Source: Hyphomonas pacifica (lineage in GTDB: Bacteria; Pseudomonadota; Alphaproteobacteria; Caulobacterales; Hyphomonadaceae). Taken from it: a stretch of DNA of 64,000 bases. The position numbers and the translations under genes were made by a program. Every line of letters starts with the position of its first letter. Positions within the stretch are counted from its first letter, which is position 1. The DNA is taken from positions 62,001-126,000 of the forward strand of contig NZ_AWFA01000012.1 in the NCBI RefSeq assembly GCF_000682675.1. The letters are read 5' to 3'. Shown piece by piece: positions 45,903-55,677 of this stretch. Below the pieces are notes generated by a model. It saw only the letters and a list, made by a program, of their open reading frames with translations. It did not search any database and was not told the origin of the DNA.

Positions 45903-47024
45903 TCAACCGTCTTCCTTGTAGGCGATGTAGGTGAGAGTACAGAACAAAACAAACAGCGGCGGACTCCAAGCAGCCACTATAGGAGGCGCGGCACCGGTGG
46001 CCCCCAGGCTGGAAGAGAATTGGGTGAAGAAATACAGTCCCACAGCTGCAAGTGATCCTATGGCCAGCAGTTGGGAATTGCCTCCCATACGCTGAAGGCG
46101 AAGGCAAACCACCGCACCTATCAGGGCCATCGCCACGAACAGCGCGGGAAGGGCCATCAGCGCGCTGAGTTGCATCTTGTAACGCGAGGCATCTAGGCCC
46201 GCCGCCTGGGTCTGGCGCACGAAGTGGGGAAGATCCCAGAATCCGATTGTGTTCGGCGAGGCGAACTTGTCGAGCAGTGTGCTGGCATCAAGGGTTGTTG
46301 GAATGGCCAGATTGGCTTTGCGCTCGGTCGGCTGGTTCGGGATGTTTTCCACAACGCCTTCCAGCTGCCAGAAGCCATCGCGCAGGATCGCCCGGTCAGC
46401 ATCAATGCGTCGGGCAAATGCGAAATCATTTGTCGGGCGCCCATTGGCGTAGAGGCGCTCTTCTTGGATCATCTTTACATCCTGGAGGTTCACACCGCCT
46501 TCTTCGACGCGCTTGGCATGAATTACAATCTGGTTAGTCTCATCGCCCTGACGCAGCCATATGCCGGTATCGGAGACCGAAAGCGTGGGCTTGCCCTCAT
46601 TTAGCAGCCTGTCGCGGGTTATCTCGAAGGATTCCGTCAGGCGCGCGGCAAAGGGGTTCAAAACCATCATCGTGAACAGGCCCATCACCAGTCCTAGTCC
46701 GATAACCGGAGTTAGAAAGCGCCAGGCCGAGATGCCACTTGCGCGAATAATCGACAGTTCCGAACGGCGGTTGAGGCGGGTGAACGCCATCATCGAAGCC
46801 ACAAGCAAGGCAAAGGGTAGCGTCTGCTCGACAATCTGAGGCAGCTTCATCATGGAGAGTTGAAGCGCACCGAGAATGCTGAGCGAGACATCGCCGCCGA
46901 CGGTCCGCAGCTGCTCAACCACGTCGATCATCAGGATCGCCAGCAGTAGAATGCCCAGCACAAGAGCAAGCCCGGTCAGGCACTCTTTGAGAATGTAAAG
47001 CTGGATGCGGGAAAACAGGGGCAT
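45903..47024 (-). CDS. lptG: LPS export permease LptG
   Basis: A 373-residue YjgP/YjgQ-family inner-membrane protein. It has three hydrophobic helices near the N-terminus (about 10-110), a periplasmic beta-jellyroll (about 130-265) and three C-terminal helices. With LptF and LptB it forms the ABC transporter extracting LPS from the inner membrane. ATG at 47024 shares one base with the lptF stop (TGATG), so the two are coupled. Assigned to G rather than F by order and by its similarity in length; the two paralogues can be confused. Confidence 0.9.
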   Translation of the reverse strand: MPLFSRIQLYILKECLTGLALVLGILLLAILMIDVVEQLRTVGGDVSLSILGALQLSMMKLPQIVEQTLPFALLVASMMAFTRLNRRSELSIIRASGISAWRFLTPVIGLGLVMGLFTMMVLNPFAARLTESFEITRDRLLNEGKPTLSVSDTGIWLRQGDETNQIVIHAKRVEEGGVNLQDVKMIQEERLYANGRPTNDFAFARRIDADRAILRDGFWQLEGVVENIPNQPTERKANLAIPTTLDASTLLDKFASPNTIGFWDLPHFVRQTQAAGLDASRYKMQLSALMALPALFVAMALIGAVVCLRLQRMGGNSQLLAIGSLAAVGLYFFTQFSSSLGATGAAPPIVAAWSPPLFVLFCTLTYIAYKEDG

Positions 47025-48166
47025 CAGTTGGCCGCGCCTCCTGCGCCGCGGAACAGATCAATATGCGGGCGTTCGATTTTTCCCAGATGCCTGCCACGGG
47101 CGAAATAGATATAGCTGAGCGCACCAATTGCCGACAGTGGAGCCAGCCATTGCAGGATATTCAGTGCCGGGTCACTCGCCGCCTGAGACTGAAGGACAAG
47201 CTGCACAATCAGAACGCCAATGGCTCCGCCGGTCGCATAGCCGATCCGGCGACTATAGCCCTTCCGGCTGAAATCGCCGCCCAGCACAGCATAGATTGCC
47301 AGCAGGACCATGACGATATTCAGGAGCGGCGTGGTCAGGCGGCTATGAGCTTCTGCCAGGAAGGCATCCGCCTCTTTCAGTTCGAAATAATTGGTCCGGT
47401 CCACGAAAAAGAGTTCGTAGAGATATTTGTCAGAGGCCTTCAGCACGAGGTCTGACTCCTCTTTCATGAACTCGCTGAGATCGAACAAATATTGATCGAA
47501 TTCCAGAATGGAAAGCTGCTGGTTTTCGTCCAATTGCTGACTGGTTGCATCGCGCAGCAAAAGGGTTGGCTTGCCGTCCACTTCGATCAGCGCGGCGCTG
47601 CGGGCCAGAATGTCTGTCGGGTGCGCGGCATCAGTCATATCGGAGATCAGCACGCCTCTCAGTTCCCCGCCTACCTGTTCACGGGCATAGAAGGTCAGCC
47701 GGTCGCCATTGCTGGTGAATTGGCCAGGGCGGATCAGGGCGGCAGCCAGATCGGCCCGCGCTGTCGCCACCGTTTCCCGCATCGCACGTTGCGCCATAGG
47801 CTGGACCCACAAATTGACGGTCAGATGGGCAATTGCGCAGATGACGGCGAGGCGGATAAGCGGCGAGGCGACCTGCCAGCGGGTCATGCCAGCGGCTTGG
47901 GCCACAACGATCTCGCTGTCCTTGTGAATGCGGTTCAGAGACCAGACACTGGCCACAAACAAAGCGAGCGGCAGCAGCAGTGCAATGATCTGAGGCGCGC
48001 CGAGCATGACAATATAGAAATAAGTCAGCGCCGACTGTCGGTTCTCAAGAATCAGGTCGGTCCGTGAAAGGCCTTGAGCAAGCAAGGCAAGCATTGCCAG
48101 GCCGCCCACAATGATGACCACAGCCCTGAGGACTTCGAAAAATAGATATGTCTGGACTTTGGTCAT
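47024..48166 (-). CDS. lptF: LPS export permease LptF
   Basis: A 380-residue LptF. The start at 48166 (MTKVQTYLFFEVLRAV) fits the family; the open frame upstream runs into the divergent pepA region. Three N-terminal helices are seen at about 10-105, with SLNRIHKDSEIVVAQAAGMT as the coupling-helix region that contacts LptB. A periplasmic domain and three C-terminal helices follow. The stop overlaps the lptG start. Divergence from pepA is widely conserved in Proteobacteria. Confidence 0.92.
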   Translation of the reverse strand: MTKVQTYLFFEVLRAVVIIVGGLAMLALLAQGLSRTDLILENRQSALTYFYIVMLGAPQIIALLLPLALFVASVWSLNRIHKDSEIVVAQAAGMTRWQVASPLIRLAVICAIAHLTVNLWVQPMAQRAMRETVATARADLAAALIRPGQFTSNGDRLTFYAREQVGGELRGVLISDMTDAAHPTDILARSAALIEVDGKPTLLLRDATSQQLDENQQLSILEFDQYLFDLSEFMKEESDLVLKASDKYLYELFFVDRTNYFELKEADAFLAEAHSRLTTPLLNIVMVLLAIYAVLGGDFSRKGYSRRIGYATGGAIGVLIVQLVLQSQAASDPALNILQWLAPLSAIGALSYIYFARGRHLGKIERPHIDLFRGAGGAAN

Positions 48167-48282
48167 AATGCGTAAGGCAGGCTTTTCGCAGAATCCTTCA
48201 GAAACGGGTGATATTTCCCTAGCTAACGAGTTGCGCTGCGCGCGTCGACGTTTAGTTTCCGCTGCAAATGGAGAATCCGCAT

Positions 48283-49749
48283 ATGAAAATAACATTCGCA
48301 GACAATGCCAAAGCTGAGATCGTTGCCTTTATCGTTGATGAGGATGGCGGTTTGCCTGCTGCGGCCACTGATTTTGATAATGCCTCAGGTGGCCTTCTGG
48401 CAGAAGCCATGGAAGGCAGCCGCTTTTCCGGCAAGAAAGATCAGCAATCTCTCATCGTGATGCCTAAAGGCAGTGACACCCGCCGCGTTGTCCTGATCGG
48501 CGGAGGCAAGCTGGACAAGCGCGATGCCCGCGTTCTGGAGGGCCTGGGCGCCAATCTTTACAAGTCGCACTCCGGCAGCGGCTTCAAATCCATCGCCATT
48601 CATGCTGCTTCCGCTGAAGACGCAGCCCGCATGGCTGTCGGCGCGAAGCTCGCGGCCTATCGGTTTGACGACTATTTCACCAAGCTGAAAGACGATCAGA
48701 AGCCGACCGTTGAAAGCGTCACTTTCATCGTGGAGGATGTGGCTGCTGCCGAGAAAGCCTTCGAGCCGCTGAATGCTGGAGCTGAAGGCACCATTCTGGC
48801 ACGGACGCTGGTGAATTTGCCGCCGAACGATCTCTATCCGGCTGCCTTTGCAGACCGTCTGAAAGAAATGAGCGATCTGGGCGTAGAAGTCGAAGTGCTC
48901 GGCGAAGAGAAACTCGCCAAGCTGGGCATGAACGCCATGCTGGGCGTCGGCCAGGGCAGCGTCAAGGAAAGCCAGCTCGGCATCATGAAATGGATGGGCG
49001 GCACGGAAGGCGATGATCCGGTTATCCTGATCGGCAAGGGCGTCTGCTTCGATACCGGCGGCATCTCCCTGAAGCCGGGACCGGGCATGGAAGACATGCG
49101 CGGCGATATGGGCGGCGCAGCGGCTGTGACCGGCACCATCCGCGCGCTGGCCGAGCGCAAGGCGAAGGTCAATGTCATCGGCCTAGTTGGCCTGGTCGAG
49201 AACATGCCGGACGGAAACGCGATCCGTCCGGGCGACATTCTGAAGTCCGCCTCCGGCCAGACCATAGAAGTGCAGAACACAGACGCCGAAGGCCGCCTCG
49301 TTCTGTGCGATGTGCTCTGGTATGCGCAGGAGCATTTCAAGCCGAAAGCCATGGTTGATCTCGCTACACTGACTGGCGCAATCGTGATCTCTCTCGGCCA
49401 CCATCATGCCGGTCTGTTCACCGCGAGCGATGATCTTGCGGACGAACTGTCCAAGGCGGGCCAGACCGAAGGCGAGCGCGTCTGGCGCTTGCCGCTGGGC
49501 CCGGAATATGACGCGCTGCTGAAGTCAAAATTCGCGGATATGCGGAATATTGGCGGTCGCGCGGCTGGCTCCATCACAGCGGCGCAGTTCCTGAAGCGCT
49601 TCGTGAAGGAAGACGTGAAATGGGCGCACATCGACATTGCCGGTGTGGCCTGGGTTGAGGGTGAAAAAGCGGCCTTTGATGTCAGCTGGGCCTCCGGTTT
49701 TGGTCCGCGCCTGCTCGACCGCTGGATCGCTGACAATTACGAAAGCTGA
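48283..49749 (+). CDS. pepA: Leucyl aminopeptidase PepA
   Basis: A 488-residue M17 leucine aminopeptidase using two metal ions. Active-site motifs GKGVCFDTGGISLKPG and the family signature NTDAEGRLVL are present, with a variable N-terminal domain (1-165). ATG 48283 is preceded by GGAG at nine bases; an ATG 15 bases upstream is a weaker choice. PepA is also a DNA-binding protein in E. coli. It is divergent from lptF and followed 5 bases later by holC. Confidence 0.97.
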   Translation: MKITFADNAKAEIVAFIVDEDGGLPAAATDFDNASGGLLAEAMEGSRFSGKKDQQSLIVMPKGSDTRRVVLIGGGKLDKRDARVLEGLGANLYKSHSGSGFKSIAIHAASAEDAARMAVGAKLAAYRFDDYFTKLKDDQKPTVESVTFIVEDVAAAEKAFEPLNAGAEGTILARTLVNLPPNDLYPAAFADRLKEMSDLGVEVEVLGEEKLAKLGMNAMLGVGQGSVKESQLGIMKWMGGTEGDDPVILIGKGVCFDTGGISLKPGPGMEDMRGDMGGAAAVTGTIRALAERKAKVNVIGLVGLVENMPDGNAIRPGDILKSASGQTIEVQNTDAEGRLVLCDVLWYAQEHFKPKAMVDLATLTGAIVISLGHHHAGLFTASDDLADELSKAGQTEGERVWRLPLGPEYDALLKSKFADMRNIGGRAAGSITAAQFLKRFVKEDVKWAHIDIAGVAWVEGEKAAFDVSWASGFGPRLLDRWIADNYES

Positions 49750-49754
49750 TCGGC

Positions 49755-50228
49755 ATGACTGAGGCGCCAAAGCCGGAATGGTGGTTTTACCATCTCTCCC
49801 GCACCACGCTGGAGCAGGCTGCGGCGCCGCTCATGCAAAAATGCCTAGAGGTGGGCTGGCGGGTTCTGGCTGTCAGCCCGAATCCTGAGCGCCGCGCTGC
49901 GCTCGACGCCTTCCTGTGGACCTTTGACGAACGGACCTTCCTGCCGCACGGCCAGGCAGAAGCGCCAGGGCTCGACCCATCGCGCCAACCCATTCTGCTG
50001 ACCGACAAAGTGGAGAATGTGAACACCGCGAATGCGTTGTTCCTGATGGATGGGACGACGGCGCCGGTCGATGCGCCTTATACGCGCTGCATGGTCATGT
50101 TCGATGATGGCGACCATGACACGCGCAGCCTGGCCCGCCAGCAATTCAAGGCCGCCAAGGATGCCGGCCTCGTGACGCGCTATTTCCAGCAGACTGGAAG
50201 CGGTGGCTGGAAAGAGGCAGGCGTCTGA
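49755..50228 (+). CDS. holC: DNA polymerase III chi subunit
   Basis: A 157-residue HolC homologue, which links the clamp-loader to single-strand-binding protein. The N-terminal WWFYHLSRTTLEQAAAPLMQ and later DERTFLPHGQA fit the family. Adjacent to pepA, as in many Proteobacteria (pepA-holC). The pepA stop is only 5 bases away, so it is probably coexpressed. Confidence 0.93.
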   Translation: MTEAPKPEWWFYHLSRTTLEQAAAPLMQKCLEVGWRVLAVSPNPERRAALDAFLWTFDERTFLPHGQAEAPGLDPSRQPILLTDKVENVNTANALFLMDGTTAPVDAPYTRCMVMFDDGDHDTRSLARQQFKAAKDAGLVTRYFQQTGSGGWKEAGV

Positions 50229-50230
50229 GC

Positions 50231-50647
50231 GTGCCTGCCAAAATTTCCATCGGAGCCAGCAGCTTGTCCGCCGCAGAATTTGTTCGCCTACGGGCCGGCC
50301 TTGGATGGGGTGAGGTCTCTGAGGAAGACGCGGATCGTTCGCTCCGCGCAAGTTTGTTCCAGTGTACGGCGAGGGCGGGCGGCGAAGCCATCGGTTTCGG
50401 TCGTGTCGTGGGCGATGGCGTAATGTATTTCTACATTCAGGACATGATGATCCGGCCGGAGCATCAGGGCCACGGCATCGGGGCGAGTATCCTCGAAACC
50501 CTGCTTGGTCAGATCCGGGAAAAGGCTGGCAGCGGTGCCATGATTGGTCTTATGGCAGCGAAAGGGAAAGCGGGCTTCTACGAGAAATACGGCTTCGTTT
50601 CGCGGCCCAACGAGGCTTATGATCCCGGGATGATCCTGGTGCTCTAG
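50231..50647 (+). CDS. GNAT-family N-acetyltransferase
   Basis: A 138-residue single-domain GNAT protein. The acetyl-CoA-binding motif A region is IQDMMIRPEHQGHGIGASIL, followed by GFYEKYGFVSRP near the C-terminus. The substrate is unknown. The start is probably the GTG at 50231, three bases after the holC stop; no in-frame ATG lies near the start of the domain. It converges with the PhnA-like gene, the stops being 6 bases apart. Confidence 0.86.
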   Translation: MPAKISIGASSLSAAEFVRLRAGLGWGEVSEEDADRSLRASLFQCTARAGGEAIGFGRVVGDGVMYFYIQDMMIRPEHQGHGIGASILETLLGQIREKAGSGAMIGLMAAKGKAGFYEKYGFVSRPNEAYDPGMILVL

Positions 50648-50653
50648 TCGGCC

Positions 50654-50986
50654 CTAGGCCTTCTTCACGAATTCGGATTTCAGGCCCATCTGGCCGATAC
50701 CGTCAATCTTGCAGTCGATGTCGTGATCGCCATCGACGAGACGGATATTCTTCACCTTGGTGCCGCGCTTCACGACCTGGGACGAGCCCTTGATCTTCAG
50801 ATCCTTGATCACAACGACCGAGTCGCCATCGGCGAGCGGGTTGCCATTGGAGTCCCTGATGCCGCTGCCACTGTCTTCAGATTCGGTCGCGCTCCACTCA
50901 TGGGCGCATTCCGGGCATATCAGGAGCGCGCCGTCTTCATAGGTGAACTCGGAGCCACATTTGGGGCAGGGGGGAAGCGTGCTCAT
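50654..50986 (-). CDS. PhnA-like zinc-ribbon protein (YjdM)
   Basis: A 110-residue protein with an N-terminal zinc ribbon, CPKC and CPEC pairs (Cys7, Cys10, Cys24, Cys27), and the C-terminal PhnA domain: [20 protein letters not shown] and [20 protein letters not shown]. The family was named after the phosphonate operon but has no agreed function. The ATG at 50986 is preceded by AAGGA. It is divergent from ndk, with 144 bases between. Confidence 0.93.
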   Translation of the reverse strand: MSTLPPCPKCGSEFTYEDGALLICPECAHEWSATESEDSGSGIRDSNGNPLADGDSVVVIKDLKIKGSSQVVKRGTKVKNIRLVDGDHDIDCKIDGIGQMGLKSEFVKKA

Positions 50987-51130
50987 CCGCGAAATCCTTG
51001 AAACTGTTACAGGGATCGCCCTAGGCCGCCGAATCGATCTGCGCAAGAGCCGCCTTCCATGCTTGCCCCGGCGGGTGGGCCCGGTTATAGGCCCGCGAGA
51101 AACAGTTTCCCCCATAAACAGGAAGTCATC

Positions 51131-51553
51131 ATGGCTGTGCAGCGTACCTTTTCCATCATCAAGCCTGACGCCACCGAGCGTAACCTGACCGGCGCGATCA
51201 ATGCCGTCTTTGAAAAAGCTGGCCTGCGCATCATCGCCCAGCGCCGCATTCGCATGACGCAAGAGCAGGCAGAGCGCTTCTATGGCGTTCACCGTGAGCG
51301 TCCGTTCTTCGGCGAACTGGTTGAATTCATGACTTCCGGCCCGGTTGTCGTGCAGGTTCTGGAAGGCGAAAACGCCGTTGCCGCACACCGCGAAGTGATG
51401 GGCGCAACGAACCCGGCAGAAGCCGCTGACGGCACGGTCCGCAAACTGTTTGCGAAATCCATCGGCGAAAACTCGGTCCACGGTTCCGACTCCGAAGAGA
51501 ATGCTGCGATCGAGATCGCCCAGTTCTTCTCCGAAGCTGAAATCGTCGGCTAA
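51131..51553 (+). CDS. ndk: Nucleoside diphosphate kinase
   Basis: A 140-residue NDK that balances NTP pools by phosphate exchange. The N-terminus [18 protein letters not shown] contains the NDK substrate lysine. The active-site His lies in [17 protein letters not shown] (NxxHGSD), and the length is standard. An AGGAAG ribosome binding site precedes the ATG at 51131. It is monocistronic and ends at a strong terminator. Confidence 0.98.
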   Translation: MAVQRTFSIIKPDATERNLTGAINAVFEKAGLRIIAQRRIRMTQEQAERFYGVHRERPFFGELVEFMTSGPVVVQVLEGENAVAAHREVMGATNPAEAADGTVRKLFAKSIGENSVHGSDSEENAAIEIAQFFSEAEIVG

Positions 51554-51586
51554 GGCACTCGGCCTTCGGGCTTGTGAGGTTTCCAA

Positions 51587-51616
51587 GGGGCTGCACCGGT
51601 TGGTGCAGCCCCTTTT
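51587..51616 (+). terminator. Intrinsic terminator after ndk
   Basis: GGGGCTGCACC and GGTGCAGCCCC form an 11-bp perfect stem with a 4-base loop, followed by TTTT. It begins 33 bases after the ndk stop. Confidence 0.95.
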
Positions 51617-51693
51617 GTTTTGCGCAGCACGTTTGGCCGGAGAGGCATGGCCTTCCAGATGATCTGGTTTAATTTCGATGAGATGAAGCCGGG

Positions 51694-52080
51694 TCAGGTA
51701 TCCGGCAATGGTAACCGAGTTTTCGGGATATGGGGAAGGCTGATTTCCAAGCAAGAGTGCACGACAGCCGAAGCCAGGCAGCGCGCCACAAGATCCAGCC
51801 AGGGCGCAAGCCATCCGTCGCTGAGCACCTCAGCCAGTCTGGCAAATGGCTTCAGCGGTTTCGAGGCCTGCACGCGACCCGAAAGATCATCCGAGAGTTG
51901 AATGATTCCAATGCGGCCATTCCACATCACGCCCCAAAGCATTTGAGAGCCGGGGCCGCCATTCTGCCGAAACCATGCCTTCAGGCGCAGAATGCGCAGA
52001 TAGATCAGCGGCCAGATGGGCAGCAGATACCAAGGCAGGCCCGGCATGGGAGAAAAGAGCGAGAAAGAAGGCATCGTCAT
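51694..52080 (-). CDS. Conserved-looking hypothetical protein, near purN
   Basis: A 128-residue protein I do not recognise. A Pro/Leu/Trp-rich hydrophobic N-terminus ([19 protein letters not shown]) could be membrane-associated. It is followed by a compact region with [20 protein letters not shown] and LSDDLSGRV. These look like a real protein rather than a chance frame, and codon use resembles the neighbours; the opposite strand also has an open frame of similar length. Start ATG 52080 or 52074. It lies 111 bases downstream of purN and is separated from it by a palindromic element. Confidence 0.5.
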   Translation of the reverse strand: MTMPSFSLFSPMPGLPWYLLPIWPLIYLRILRLKAWFRQNGGPGSQMLWGVMWNGRIGIIQLSDDLSGRVQASKPLKPFARLAEVLSDGWLAPWLDLVARCLASAVVHSCLEISLPHIPKTRLPLPDT

Positions 52081-52120
52081 CAGAGGCTAAAGGAGCGCTG
52101 TATGCGACGGACTTGGTAGG

Positions 52121-52172
52121 GCGATTTCCCCGTCCGCCCTTTAGGCACCTCGCCTTTGAATGGGGAAAGATA
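52121..52172. repeat. Palindromic intergenic element between purN and the hypothetical gene
   Basis: TTTCCCC (52125-52131) and GGGGAAA (52162-52168) are perfect 7-bp ends around a 30-base GC-rich core containing CCGCCC and GCACCTCGCC. This resembles the dispersed GC-rich palindromic elements (TCCCC...GGTGCC...GGGCGG...GGGG type) common in alphaproteobacterial intergenic DNA. Only one copy is in the window, so the repeat status is inferred from likeness to known families. Confidence 0.45.
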
Positions 52173-52191
52173 AGCGGGGGCTTGAAGACGC

Positions 52192-52782
52192 TTAAGCGCG
52201 CGCCTTGATCTCTGCGCAGGCCCTGGCCAGCGCTTCGGGGTAGAGGCTGTGTTCTTCCGGCAGGATGCGCGCAGCAAGGGTCTGTGCTGTGTCGCCGGGC
52301 AGGATGGGCACGTGGGCCTGCTGAATGACAGCGCCTTCATCGACGCCTGCAGTGACCCAGTGCACGCTGCAGCCAGCCTCGGCATCGCCCGCATCAATCG
52401 CACGCTGATGCGTGTCGAGGCCCTTGTATTTAGGCAGCAGGGACGGGTGGATATTGATCAGGCGGCCCGACCATTTTTCCACAAACCAGGGGGTCAGCAC
52501 GCGCATGAAACCGGCCAGCGCGATGATTTCAATTCCGGCGGCTTCCAGCCTGGCGTCCATTGCGCGCTCAAAGGCCACACGGTCCTTGCCGAAATCCTTG
52601 TGGTCGACGACAGCCGTCGCGACGCCTTCCGCTGTAGCGGTCTCAAGCCCGCCTGCATCCGGGCGGTTGGATAGGACCAAGACCGGCTTTGCCGGATAAG
52701 CCGGATCGCGCGCGGCTTCCAGCAGCGCCTTCATGTTGGAGCCGCGCCCGGAAATCAGGATAGCCAGATTGAGGCGCGTCAT
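52192..52782 (-). CDS. purN: Phosphoribosylglycinamide formyltransferase
   Basis: A 196-residue GAR transformylase, using 10-formyl-THF in de novo purine synthesis. [20 protein letters not shown] at the N-terminus, and the active-site [20 protein letters not shown] with the catalytic Asn/His pair, are present; the C-terminal catalytic Asp lies in the [15 protein letters not shown] block. The start overlaps the purM stop by four bases, the usual purMN pair. Confidence 0.97.
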   Translation of the reverse strand: MTRLNLAILISGRGSNMKALLEAARDPAYPAKPVLVLSNRPDAGGLETATAEGVATAVVDHKDFGKDRVAFERAMDARLEAAGIEIIALAGFMRVLTPWFVEKWSGRLINIHPSLLPKYKGLDTHQRAIDAGDAEAGCSVHWVTAGVDEGAVIQQAHVPILPGDTAQTLAARILPEEHSLYPEALARACAEIKARA

Positions 52783-53807
52783 CCGCCGACGAGATCCCCG
52801 AGGATGACGGGCTGCTCGCCGGCCTCTTTCAACTGGGAGATCACGGTGTCCACCTTGTCAGGCGCGGCCGCGAAAATCATGCCGATGCCCATATTGAAGG
52901 TGCGGTGCATCTCGTCCAACTCAACGCCGCCAGCTTCCTGAAGCCATTGGAAGACCGGCTTGGGTGTCCAGGCCGAACGGTCAATCCGGGGGGCGAGATG
53001 GTTCGGGCACATGCGCGGGGTGTTTTCGGTGATGCCGCCGCCGGTGATGTGGGCGAGGCCCTTGATCAGGTCCCCCTTGATCAGCGGCAGGGCTGCGTCG
53101 GAATAGAGGCGCGTTGGGGTGAGCAGTGCTTCGCCGAGGCTTTCATTCGAGAACGGAGAGGTCGAATCATATGACAGGCCTTCACGCTCCACGATACGGC
53201 GGATGAGGGAATAGCCATTGGAGTGAGGGCCGGACGAGGCGATGCCGATCAGCACGTCCCCCTCAGCCATGTCGCCCATGCGAGGCAGAACCTTTGCGCG
53301 GTCCACAGCGCCAACCACGAATCCTGCGAGATCATAATGGCCGGGCGGGTACATGCCGGGCATTTCCGCCGTTTCGCCGCCGACAAGCGCGCAGCCGGAC
53401 TGGCGGCAGCCTTCGGCGATGCCGGAAATGACCGCTTCCGCGATACCCGACTCAAGCTTTCCAGTCGCAAAATAATCAAGGAAAAACAGGGGTTCAGCGC
53501 CCTGTGCCAGCACATCATTGGCGCACATGGCAACGAGATCTATGCCGACTGTATTGTGAATGCCGGTCTCAAAAGCCAGCATCAGCTTTGTGCCGACGCC
53601 GTCCGTGCCGGAGACCAGGATCGGGTCTTCGTAGCCGGAGGCTTTCAGGTCAAACAGCGCGCCAAAGCCGCCGAGACCTCCCATGACACCAGCACGGGCG
53701 GTTGCTTTTGCCAGCGGGCCAATGGCCTCAACCAGCCTTTCTCCTGCCTCAATATCGACACCGGCATCGCGGTAGGAAAGGGGCGTTTTGGGCGTATCAC
53801 TCATCAT
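52779..53807 (-). CDS. purM: Phosphoribosylformylglycinamidine cyclo-ligase
   Basis: A 342-residue AIR synthetase, closing the imidazole ring in purine synthesis with ATP. Characteristic are [53 protein letters not shown] and [11 protein letters not shown]. It heads the purMN pair. It is divergent from the DUF2066 gene, with 103 bases between starts. Confidence 0.98.
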   Translation of the reverse strand: MMSDTPKTPLSYRDAGVDIEAGERLVEAIGPLAKATARAGVMGGLGGFGALFDLKASGYEDPILVSGTDGVGTKLMLAFETGIHNTVGIDLVAMCANDVLAQGAEPLFFLDYFATGKLESGIAEAVISGIAEGCRQSGCALVGGETAEMPGMYPPGHYDLAGFVVGAVDRAKVLPRMGDMAEGDVLIGIASSGPHSNGYSLIRRIVEREGLSYDSTSPFSNESLGEALLTPTRLYSDAALPLIKGDLIKGLAHITGGGITENTPRMCPNHLAPRIDRSAWTPKPVFQWLQEAGGVELDEMHRTFNMGIGMIFAAAPDKVDTVISQLKEAGEQPVILGDLVGG

Positions 53808-53910
53808 GACCTGCGCGTTAGCATGGGGAAAACGTCTCTGCCAGTGCCGCTTGCGGTTCCAGCTTCAGCCTGGGCTTGCTAAAAGAAATGCTACACGGAG
53901 GCCGTTGACC

Positions 53911-54930
53911 ATGATTCGTATTTTTCTCGCTTCGCTTTTCGTCGCGATTGCGTCTGGTTTCAGTGCGCATGCAGACACGCGTGATGTCTATACCGTCTCC
54001 AATATTGACGTGAATGAGGTGGCCGACAGCCTGATCCAGGCGCGTGAGAAGGCCATGGGCGCCGCGCGGACCAAGGGTGCGCGCATTCTGATAGATCGCA
54101 TCACCCTGCCGGAGGATCTGATCGCTGCAGGCGGCGTGCCGGTCGATTACGCGCTGGCTAACCGCCTCTCCGCTGCCGTTGATGTACAGGAAGAGACGGC
54201 CGGTGCCGGACGTTATCGCGGTACTCTGGCGGTTGTCTACAATCCGCGCATGGTACGTGCGCACCTGGATTCGCTGGGCGTGCCCTATGTCGACACGCAG
54301 GCCCCCATGGCACTTTTGGTGCCGCTGGCATCCAATGATGTACAGGAATATGCGTGGCGTGAAACGCTGGGTTCGAGCCGCAGCGAGACATTGTCGCCCT
54401 ACAAGACATCGAGTGGCGGTGGTTACACGCAATTCAGCGACTGGATGGCGCTGTCGCCCGAGGCTTCAGCGCTTGGCGCGCGGCGGGGCATCCTGGCTGA
54501 GCTTTCCGGCAGCGAGAATGCATGGCGCGTTACAGTGTCTGTTGTCACCACCGCCGGGACGGAAACCATCGGCACCACACCCTATGCGCAGACCATGGAC
54601 GGCGCCGTCGACGCCATGCTGAAACTGTTGGACGAGAACTGGAAGCGCAATTCGGTCATACGTAGTGGAGAGCGGACCGCTGCGGAGGCGAGTGTTCGCT
54701 ATACATCTCTGGCTGAATGGAACACGCTGCGCGGCGCGCTCGCGCGGTCTCCGTTCATCTCTGATCTAAAGATTGAGGCGATTGCCCGGGACGGCGCGCT
54801 TGTGGACTTTTCGTATGCAGGAGACCCGCCGCGGCTGCAGAATGATCTGCTTCAGCGCGGAGTGTCCCTGTCGCAGGATGAACATGGCTGGGTGCTGCGT
54901 TCGGCTGTATCTGCATCGGCCGGACAGTGA
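53911..54930 (+). CDS. DUF2066 exported protein
   Basis: A 339-residue protein with a cleavable signal peptide (1-22, AIASGFSAHA). It belongs to the DUF2066 family (YTVSNIDVNEVADSL, then AREKAMGAARTKGARILIDRI). The family has no assigned function; its conserved place next to purM and hdaA in alphaproteobacteria suggests a periplasmic housekeeping role. GGAG lies ten bases upstream of the ATG at 53911, and an upstream in-frame ATG would extend into the purM promoter region. Stop overlaps hdaA (GTGA). Confidence 0.88.
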   Translation: MIRIFLASLFVAIASGFSAHADTRDVYTVSNIDVNEVADSLIQAREKAMGAARTKGARILIDRITLPEDLIAAGGVPVDYALANRLSAAVDVQEETAGAGRYRGTLAVVYNPRMVRAHLDSLGVPYVDTQAPMALLVPLASNDVQEYAWRETLGSSRSETLSPYKTSSGGGYTQFSDWMALSPEASALGARRGILAELSGSENAWRVTVSVVTTAGTETIGTTPYAQTMDGAVDAMLKLLDENWKRNSVIRSGERTAAEASVRYTSLAEWNTLRGALARSPFISDLKIEAIARDGALVDFSYAGDPPRLQNDLLQRGVSLSQDEHGWVLRSAVSASAGQ

Positions 54931-55652
54931 GTAAGGGTGGCACGCATAAAGCCCCCACGCCAAGCCAGCTGAGCCTTGGATTTCCGGAGAGGCAGCTCAC
55001 GCTGGACTCCTTGCTGGTGACGGCCGCGAACGAGACGGCTGTCTCAATTCTGCGCGGGCCTGAGAGCTGGCCATTCCCGGTCGTGTGCGTGACCGCGCCC
55101 GCAAGGGCCGGGCTGACGGCGCTAGGCCGCGCCTGGTGTCAGAAGTTTGAAGGACGATTCTACTCCGCCCAGGAGTTCTCCCGCATGCGCGAAAAGGAGT
55201 TGTCGACGCTGGCTGGCACTTATGTTGTCATCGATGACGCAGATCAGGTGAAGAAGATGGACCGCCTGCTGACCCTGATCAACATGATCTCGGCGAATGC
55301 GGGCAGGGTTCTGCTGACGTCGCGGCGAAGCCCCGGCCAATGGCAAACCTCTTCCGCTGACCTCAAATCCCGCCTCAATGCCCTGCCTGTGATCGAGATT
55401 GATGATCCGGACGAGCCGATGCTGAAAGTGCGCCTGGAAATGGCTGCAAGGAAGCATTTTCTCAAACTTGATCCGGAGGTTGTTAAATATCTGGTGCCAA
55501 GACTGGATCTTTCCTATGAGGCAATCGAAACCTTTGCGGAAAAACTGAGCGAGCGGATCACATTGACTGGACGAGCCCCATCTGTCCCCCTGGCGCGGGA
55601 AGTGCTGGAGGAGCTTGGCTGGTCGGACCCGGATCAGAGGCCACTATTGTAG
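54927..55652 (+). CDS. hdaA: DnaA-regulating protein HdaA with degenerate P-loop
   Basis: A 241-residue DnaA-family AAA+ protein without the DnaA DNA-binding domain. Near the N-terminus QLSLGF (14-19) is a beta-clamp-binding motif typical of Hda. The Walker A position reads APARAGLT (57-64); the usual Gly-Lys-Thr is Gly62-Leu63-Thr64, so the lysine is missing. A Walker-B-like TYVVIDDAD and the sensor region SRRSPGQW are kept. Hda/HdaA, with the clamp, stimulates ATP hydrolysis on DnaA after initiation. The start is a GTG overlapping the DUF2066 stop. Context, before ppk, is the alphaproteobacterial norm. Confidence 0.9.
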   Translation: MSKGGTHKAPTPSQLSLGFPERQLTLDSLLVTAANETAVSILRGPESWPFPVVCVTAPARAGLTALGRAWCQKFEGRFYSAQEFSRMREKELSTLAGTYVVIDDADQVKKMDRLLTLINMISANAGRVLLTSRRSPGQWQTSSADLKSRLNALPVIEIDDPDEPMLKVRLEMAARKHFLKLDPEVVKYLVPRLDLSYEAIETFAEKLSERITLTGRAPSVPLAREVLEELGWSDPDQRPLL

Positions 55653-55677
55653 TGCACACAGACACGGAGCAGACCTG

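Noticed and set aside
51730-52119. Plus-strand open frame of 129 residues overlapping the unknown gene near purN
   Set aside because: Highly charged, low-information sequence; the minus-strand frame looks more like a protein.
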